Shown here: in pieces, positions 59,862-64,000 of the stretch
How positions within the stretch are numbered: the first letter of the stretch is position 1
Layout of the letters: the number at the start of each line of letters is the position of its first letter
Origin: UBA6918 sp040754425
Lineage (GTDB): Bacteria > Pseudomonadota > Gammaproteobacteria > Burkholderiales > Thiobacillaceae
Direction: 5' to 3'
Length of the DNA stretch: 64,000 nt
Assembly: GCA_040754425.1 (NCBI GenBank)
Contig: JBFMCR010000019.1
Span: forward strand, 1-64,000
Notes under the pieces: generated by a model
Databases searched by the model: none
What the model was told of the DNA's origin: nothing
Seen by the model: only the letters and a program-made list of their open reading frames with translations
Made by a program: the position numbers and the translations under genes

Positions 59862-61568
59862 TCAATCCTCGAACAGGTTGCTGACGCGCATGGCCTCGGC
59901 CACCGTGGTTTTCCCGGTGACCACGAGGTTGGTGACATGCCGGCGCAGGGTGCGGCCTGCCATCTGGGCGTTGGCGAGCTTTACGAAATGCGTGGGGTCG
60001 TGGTGGGTGATGGCGTCGGTCAGCGCTTCCGTCATTTCCAGCATTTCATACACGCCTGTGCGCCCGAGGTAGCCGGTGCCGTTGCAGTGCGAGCAGCCGC
60101 GCCCATGGTAATAGCGGTGCTTCTCGGTCATGTCTCCCAGTTCGCCTTTCAGCCATTCCCGTTCGGTGGGCTTGATTTGATAAGGCTCCGAGCAGCTTTC
60201 GCAAATGCGCCGCACCAGGCGCTGCGCCAGCACGACCTGCAGGGAAGTCGCGACCAGGTAGGCGGGCACGCCCATGTCGAGCAGGCGCACCGGGGTGCTG
60301 GCGGCATCGTTGGTGTGCAGCGTGGACAGCACCAGGTGGCCGGTCATGGCGGCGCGCATGCCGATCTGCGCGGTTTCCTGGTCGCGCATCTCGCCGACCA
60401 GGATGACGTCCGGGTCCTGGCGCAGGGCGGAGCGCAGCACGCGGGTGAAGGTGAGGTCGATCTTTTCGTTGATCTGGACCTGGTTGGCGCCGGGCAGGCG
60501 GTATTCGACCGGGTCCTCGACCGTGATGAGCTTGGTTTCCTGGGTGTTGAGTTCGGCCAGGGCGCCATAGAGCGTGGTGGTCTTGCCGCTGCCGGTGGGG
60601 CCGGTTACCAGTATCAGGCCGTTGGGGCGCCGGATGATATCGCGGAATTTTTCCAGCAGGTCGGGCGGCATGCCGAGCGAGTCGAGCCTGAGGATGCCGG
60701 TGCTCTGGTTCAAAAGACGCATGACCACCGATTCGCCGTACTGGGTGGGCATGGTCGAAATCCGCACGTCGATCTGCTGCTGCCGGACCTTGATGTTGAA
60801 GCGTCCGTCCTGCGGCAGGCGCTTTTCGGTGATGTCCAGCCCCGACATCAGCTTGAGGCGCAGCGCCAGCGAAGTGGCGATCTTGATGTCGGCTTCGGTC
60901 TGCAGATGCAGCACGCCGTCGATGCGGAAGCGGATTTGCAGGCGCGTTTCCTGCGGCTCGATGTGGATGTCGGAAGCGCGCGCCTGCACGGCGTCGTCGA
61001 ACACCGACTGCAGCAGCTTGACCACGGGCGCGTCTTCCTGGCCCGGCGTGGCGCCGAGCGTGCCGAAGTCCACGCTGACGTCGCCGATGTCCTGTTCCAG
61101 TTCGCGCGCGAAATCAGTGATTTCCTCGGTCTTGCGGTAGATGCGGTCGATGGTCTGCAGCAGCGCGCCCTCATTGACCACCGCGAGATCGATGTTCTTT
61201 TTCAGTGCGCGCGACAGCTCGTCATAGGCGAACAGGTCGACGGGGTCGGCCATGCCGACCAGCAGGGTGTCGTTGTCGCGGCGTTCCAGAACGATGGCGC
61301 GGAAACGCCGGGCCTGGCTTTCCGGCAGCAGTCTCACCGTATCGGGGTCGACGTTGTAGTACTTGAGATTGATGTAGGGGATGGCCAGCTGGCGCGCCAG
61401 CGCATTGCAGATGTCTTCCTCGCTGACGAAGCCATTTTCGACCAGCACGCGCCCCAGCTTGCGCCCGGTGCGCTTTTGCTCTTCGAGCGCGAACTTGAGC
61501 TGTTCCAGCGAAATCAGCTTCTGTTGGGCCAGTACTTCACCTAGGCGGACTTTTTCCGGCTTAGGCAT
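59862..61568 (-). CDS. mshE: MSHA pilus extension ATPase MshE
   Basis: A GspE/PilB family hexameric motor of 568 residues. The N-terminal MshEN domain has RLGEVLAQQKLISLEQLKFA and KLGRVLVENGFVSEEDICNA, two copies of the c-di-GMP-binding motif. The ATPase domain has Walker A TGPTGSGKTTTLYGAL, the Asp box ITVEDPVEYRLPGANQVQIN and Walker B region PDVILVGEMRDQETAQIG. A tetracysteine zinc site (CESCSEPY...CSHCNGTGYLGR) is present. It powers pilus extension. It probably starts the mshE-G-F-B-A unit. Confidence 0.95.
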   Translation of the reverse strand: MPKPEKVRLGEVLAQQKLISLEQLKFALEEQKRTGRKLGRVLVENGFVSEEDICNALARQLAIPYINLKYYNVDPDTVRLLPESQARRFRAIVLERRDNDTLLVGMADPVDLFAYDELSRALKKNIDLAVVNEGALLQTIDRIYRKTEEITDFARELEQDIGDVSVDFGTLGATPGQEDAPVVKLLQSVFDDAVQARASDIHIEPQETRLQIRFRIDGVLHLQTEADIKIATSLALRLKLMSGLDITEKRLPQDGRFNIKVRQQQIDVRISTMPTQYGESVVMRLLNQSTGILRLDSLGMPPDLLEKFRDIIRRPNGLILVTGPTGSGKTTTLYGALAELNTQETKLITVEDPVEYRLPGANQVQINEKIDLTFTRVLRSALRQDPDVILVGEMRDQETAQIGMRAAMTGHLVLSTLHTNDAASTPVRLLDMGVPAYLVATSLQVVLAQRLVRRICESCSEPYQIKPTEREWLKGELGDMTEKHRYYHGRGCSHCNGTGYLGRTGVYEMLEMTEALTDAITHHDPTHFVKLANAQMAGRTLRRHVTNLVVTGKTTVAEAMRVSNLFED

Positions 61569-61858
61569 GCTTTCTCCTGTTTGTTGGCTTTTCGTTCTTT
61601 ATTTGTTTTTCGCCGCCAGAAACGGCTTGCAGGGCAATAACTTAACACCGAATCGCCGTCCGCACTATGGAAAAGCGGTTAACCACGGGGGCACGGGGAA
61701 CACGGGGAAAACAGAAACATAATTGACCGCGGAGTACGCAAAGTTCGCAGAGAAATGCAGGAGAAACTCCGCAGACCTCTGCGAACTTTGGGGTTGATCG
61801 GCTTTCATCGCCGTTTGATTTCTTCTTTCCCCGTGCATCGGTGGCACAGGCTTTCAAG
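61569..61858. repeat. gap with inverted and tandem repeats between mshE and aprA
   Basis: No gene is seen. It holds CACGGGG-type tandem repeats (61684-61708, GGCACGGGGAACACGGGG) and a 14-base perfect inverted repeat CAAAGTTCGCAGAG (61739-61752) with CTCTGCGAACTTTG (61777-61790). This is the dispersed type also seen at 11276-11390. The mshE promoter should lie in 61569-61680, but no clear consensus is visible. Confidence 0.55.
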
Positions 61859-61886
61859 CAAAAAAGGGCGCCCGAAGGCGCCCTTT
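61859..61886 (-). terminator. intrinsic terminator after aprA
   Basis: The stem AAAGGGCGCC-TTCG-GGCGCCCTTT, read on the minus strand, is followed by TTT and lies 21 bases past the aprA stop. It marks the end of the apr operon. Confidence 0.85.
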
Positions 61887-61906
61887 GATACTGCAAAGTC
61901 GACTGC

Positions 61907-63928
61907 TCAGTGGGCAGCGGGCTTGAACAGCTTGGACTTGTCGACCAGGTCGTAGTGCTTGCGCTTGAAGCAGGTCCACTTCTTGGTTTCCTTGTCGTAG
62001 ATGGAGTTGACGAAGCACTTCCAGTTTTCCTCATCCACGAAGTTCTTGTCCATGCGGTAGTAGAAGCCGGGATAGCGCGATTCCTGACGGAACAGGATGT
62101 GCTGCAGGTGGGCTTCCGCCGTGAGGATACGGTGGTAGTTTTCCCAGGCGCGCAGCAGTTCGTGCAGGTCCTTGGCACGCATCTTCATGGCGTCTTCCTT
62201 CAGCATGTCCAGCTTCTCCTGCGCCACCTGGAGCATTTTCTCGTTGGTGGTGTAGTAGGTGGCCACGCCCGCAACGTACTCGTCCATGATCTTCTGCAGG
62301 CGGAACTGCAGCATCTTGGGGGTGATGTAGTTGGGGTTGACGTCGATCGCGGTGGTGTAGTCCTTGAACTCCAGGTAGGTACGCACCGGACGGTAGATCT
62401 CGTCGACCAGGGTCTGGACGTCGGTGTCCAGCTCGGGCTTCATGTCCTTGTTGTCGATGCAGTACTTGACCATCGCCTTGGCGGCCAGGCGGCCTTCGGC
62501 GTGCGAGCCGGAGGAGAACTTGTGGCCGGAAGCGCCCACGCCGTCGCCGGCGGTGAACAGGCCCTTCACCGTGGTCATGCCGCGATAGCCCCAGTTCCAG
62601 CCTTGCGGCAGGTGCGCGGGAATCTTGTCCTTCTCGGGATGATCTTCGGTGGTGGGGGCGCCGACGTCGGTCGGGCCGGAAGTCCAGATGCCGCAGCAGC
62701 CGGAGTGCGAACCCAGGAGGTAGGGCTCGGTGGGCATCAGCTCGGAGTTCTTCTTCTCGGGCTCGATGTTCTCGCCCACCCAGATGCCGCACTGTCCGAC
62801 GCACATGTCGAGGAAGTCTTCCCAGGCTTCGGCTTCGAGGTGCTTCACTTCACGCGGGGACAGGGTTTCGCGCAGCTTGGCCAGCGCGGTCACGGTGTCC
62901 ATGTAGATCGGGCCGCGGCCCTCCTTCATCTCTTTCAGCATGAGGTGGTTGCGCAGGCAGGAAGCGGGAACGGCGGCCTGGCCATAGGGCGGGTAGTCGT
63001 TCAGCATTTCCTTGTTCTTCTGCATGTACACTTCGCCGTTGGAGTTGACGGCCTGGGCCTTGAACAGCAGGAACCAGGCGCCGACCGGGCCGTAGCCGTC
63101 CTTGAAGCGGGCGGGCACGAAGCGGTTTTCCATCATGGTCAGCTCGGCGCCGGCTTCGGCAGCCATGGCATAGGTGGAACCGGCGTTCCACACCGGGTAC
63201 CAGGCGCGGCCGGTACCTTCGCCCACGGAACGCGGACGGAAGATGTTCACGCAGCCGCCGGCGGCCAGCAGGATGGCCTTGGCCTTGTACACGTACAGCT
63301 TGTGCTCGCGGGTGGAGAAGCCGACGGCCCCGGCGATGCGGTTCTTGTCGTTCTTGTCGTTCACCAGCTTGACGATGAAGATGCGCTCCTGGATGCGATC
63401 CATGCCCAGGGCCTTCTTGGCGGCCTCGGCGACGATCCACTTGTAGGATTCGCCGTTGATCATGATCTGCCACTTGCCGGAACGCACGGGCTTGCCGCCG
63501 TCCTTCAGCGCGGGCAGGCCCTTGGAACCGTCGTGGCGCTCGCCGTTCTCGTCGGTTTTCCAGATGGGCAGGCCCCATTCCTCGAACAGGTGCACGGAGT
63601 CGTCGACGTGACGGCCGAGGTCATAGGCCAGGTCGTCGCGGGTGATGCCCATGAGGTCATTGGAGACCATGCGCGCGTAGTCGGCGGGATCCTGCTCGGT
63701 GCCGATGTAGGTGTTGATGGCGGACAGGCCCTGCGCCACGGCGCCGGAGCGGTCCATGGCGGCCTTGTCGACCAGCTTGATCTTCAGGTTGACGCCGGAT
63801 TCGGCCGCAGCCGCGTCCGCCCAGCGCACCACTTCATAAGCGGCGCCGCAGTTGGCCATGCCGCCGCCGATCAGGAGAATGTCGACTTCTTCCTGAATGA
63901 TTTCCGGATTTCCAAATTCACCAGCCAT
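61907..63928 (-). CDS. aprA: adenylylsulfate reductase, alpha subunit
   Basis: A FAD enzyme of 673 residues that with AprB interconverts APS and sulfite plus AMP. In sulfur oxidisers it runs towards APS. The FAD site starts VDILLIGGGMANCGAAYEVV near residue 15, and the fumarate reductase-like region includes GGCVNIFRPRSVGEGTGRAW and the TSGPTDVGAPTTEDHPE segment. ASGHKFSSGSHAEGRLAAKA binds FAD again. The C-terminal helical domain (RILTAEAHLQHILFRQESRY, LFKPAAH) is normal. AGAGG lies before the ATG. aprB ends 25 bases upstream. The length fits proteobacterial AprA. Confidence 0.97.
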   Translation of the reverse strand: MAGEFGNPEIIQEEVDILLIGGGMANCGAAYEVVRWADAAAAESGVNLKIKLVDKAAMDRSGAVAQGLSAINTYIGTEQDPADYARMVSNDLMGITRDDLAYDLGRHVDDSVHLFEEWGLPIWKTDENGERHDGSKGLPALKDGGKPVRSGKWQIMINGESYKWIVAEAAKKALGMDRIQERIFIVKLVNDKNDKNRIAGAVGFSTREHKLYVYKAKAILLAAGGCVNIFRPRSVGEGTGRAWYPVWNAGSTYAMAAEAGAELTMMENRFVPARFKDGYGPVGAWFLLFKAQAVNSNGEVYMQKNKEMLNDYPPYGQAAVPASCLRNHLMLKEMKEGRGPIYMDTVTALAKLRETLSPREVKHLEAEAWEDFLDMCVGQCGIWVGENIEPEKKNSELMPTEPYLLGSHSGCCGIWTSGPTDVGAPTTEDHPEKDKIPAHLPQGWNWGYRGMTTVKGLFTAGDGVGASGHKFSSGSHAEGRLAAKAMVKYCIDNKDMKPELDTDVQTLVDEIYRPVRTYLEFKDYTTAIDVNPNYITPKMLQFRLQKIMDEYVAGVATYYTTNEKMLQVAQEKLDMLKEDAMKMRAKDLHELLRAWENYHRILTAEAHLQHILFRQESRYPGFYYRMDKNFVDEENWKCFVNSIYDKETKKWTCFKRKHYDLVDKSKLFKPAAH

Positions 63929-63953
63929 TTCTATACCTCTTTCTCGATTCGGA

Positions 63954-64000
63954 TTACTTGCGGATCAGCTCGGCAGGATTGCCGGCACGGTAGCCCTTGG
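63954..64000 (-). CDS. aprB: adenylylsulfate reductase, beta subunit (3' end only)
   Basis: Only the last 14 codons are in the window (KGYRAGNPAELIRK) before TAA at 63954-63956. The position directly upstream of aprA and the sequence GNPAELIRK, typical of the AprB C-terminus, support the call. AprB carries two 4Fe-4S clusters; those are outside the window. Confidence 0.8.
   Translation of the reverse strand, partial: KGYRAGNPAELIRK

Overview
The window looks like chromosomal DNA of a GC-rich, sulfur-oxidising betaproteobacterium of the Thiobacillus/Sulfuricella type. This is an inference from the aprBA genes (dissimilatory APS reductase), a CbbQ/CbbO pair, the MSHA pilus locus and the general gene complement. 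Most genes lie on the minus strand.

Layout. 0-6 kb: class Ia ribonucleotide reductase nrdA-nrdB behind a recognisable promoter with NrdR-like and DnaA-like boxes. The 3' end of nrdB occurs three times, with DUF4160/DUF2442 gene pairs between the copies. 6.6-12.7 kb: purU, a CBS-domain histidine kinase with a double-receiver response regulator, and a Cfa-like methyltransferase next to a DHCR24-like FAD oxidoreductase. 13-25 kb: a membrane PAS-GAF-GGDEF-EAL protein, ampD, a thioredoxin-like gene, a cation/Ca exchanger-like carrier, pilR-pilS, tcdA, tRNA-Pro(CGG), ispB, rplU-rpmA and obgE. 25.3-34.8 kb: an accessory island with a SEC-C protein, a broken toxin-antitoxin pair, and a complete type II-C CRISPR-Cas locus. 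The array has 35 repeats and 34 spacers and is followed by cas2, cas1, cas9 and a divergent tracrRNA. A frameshifted hicA with hicB and a DUF433 antitoxin follow. 35-40 kb: cbbO, a small conserved gene, cbbQ, minisatellite and inverted repeats, a DUF4124 protein and a YkgJ-type cysteine-cluster protein. 40.3-61.6 kb: a full MSHA type IV pilus locus (mshN, M, L, K, J, I2, I; then Q, P, O, D, C, a TPR-glycosyltransferase-FkbM fusion, A, B, F, G, E). 61.9-64 kb: aprA and the tail of aprB.

How the parts fit. The CRISPR locus is internally consistent. The tracrRNA anti-repeat pairs with the plus-strand repeat, an intrinsic terminator ends plus-strand array transcription, and each repeat ends in an extended -10-like sequence. 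The MSHA locus has two blocks, envelope/assembly platform (mshI-N) and pilins/motor (mshE-Q). The motor MshE has an N-terminal domain of the c-di-GMP-binding type, and a c-di-GMP turnover protein is encoded elsewhere in the window. The large glycosyltransferase fusion sits beside the major pilin gene and may modify it. Several families of short dispersed repeats lie in the gaps between operons.
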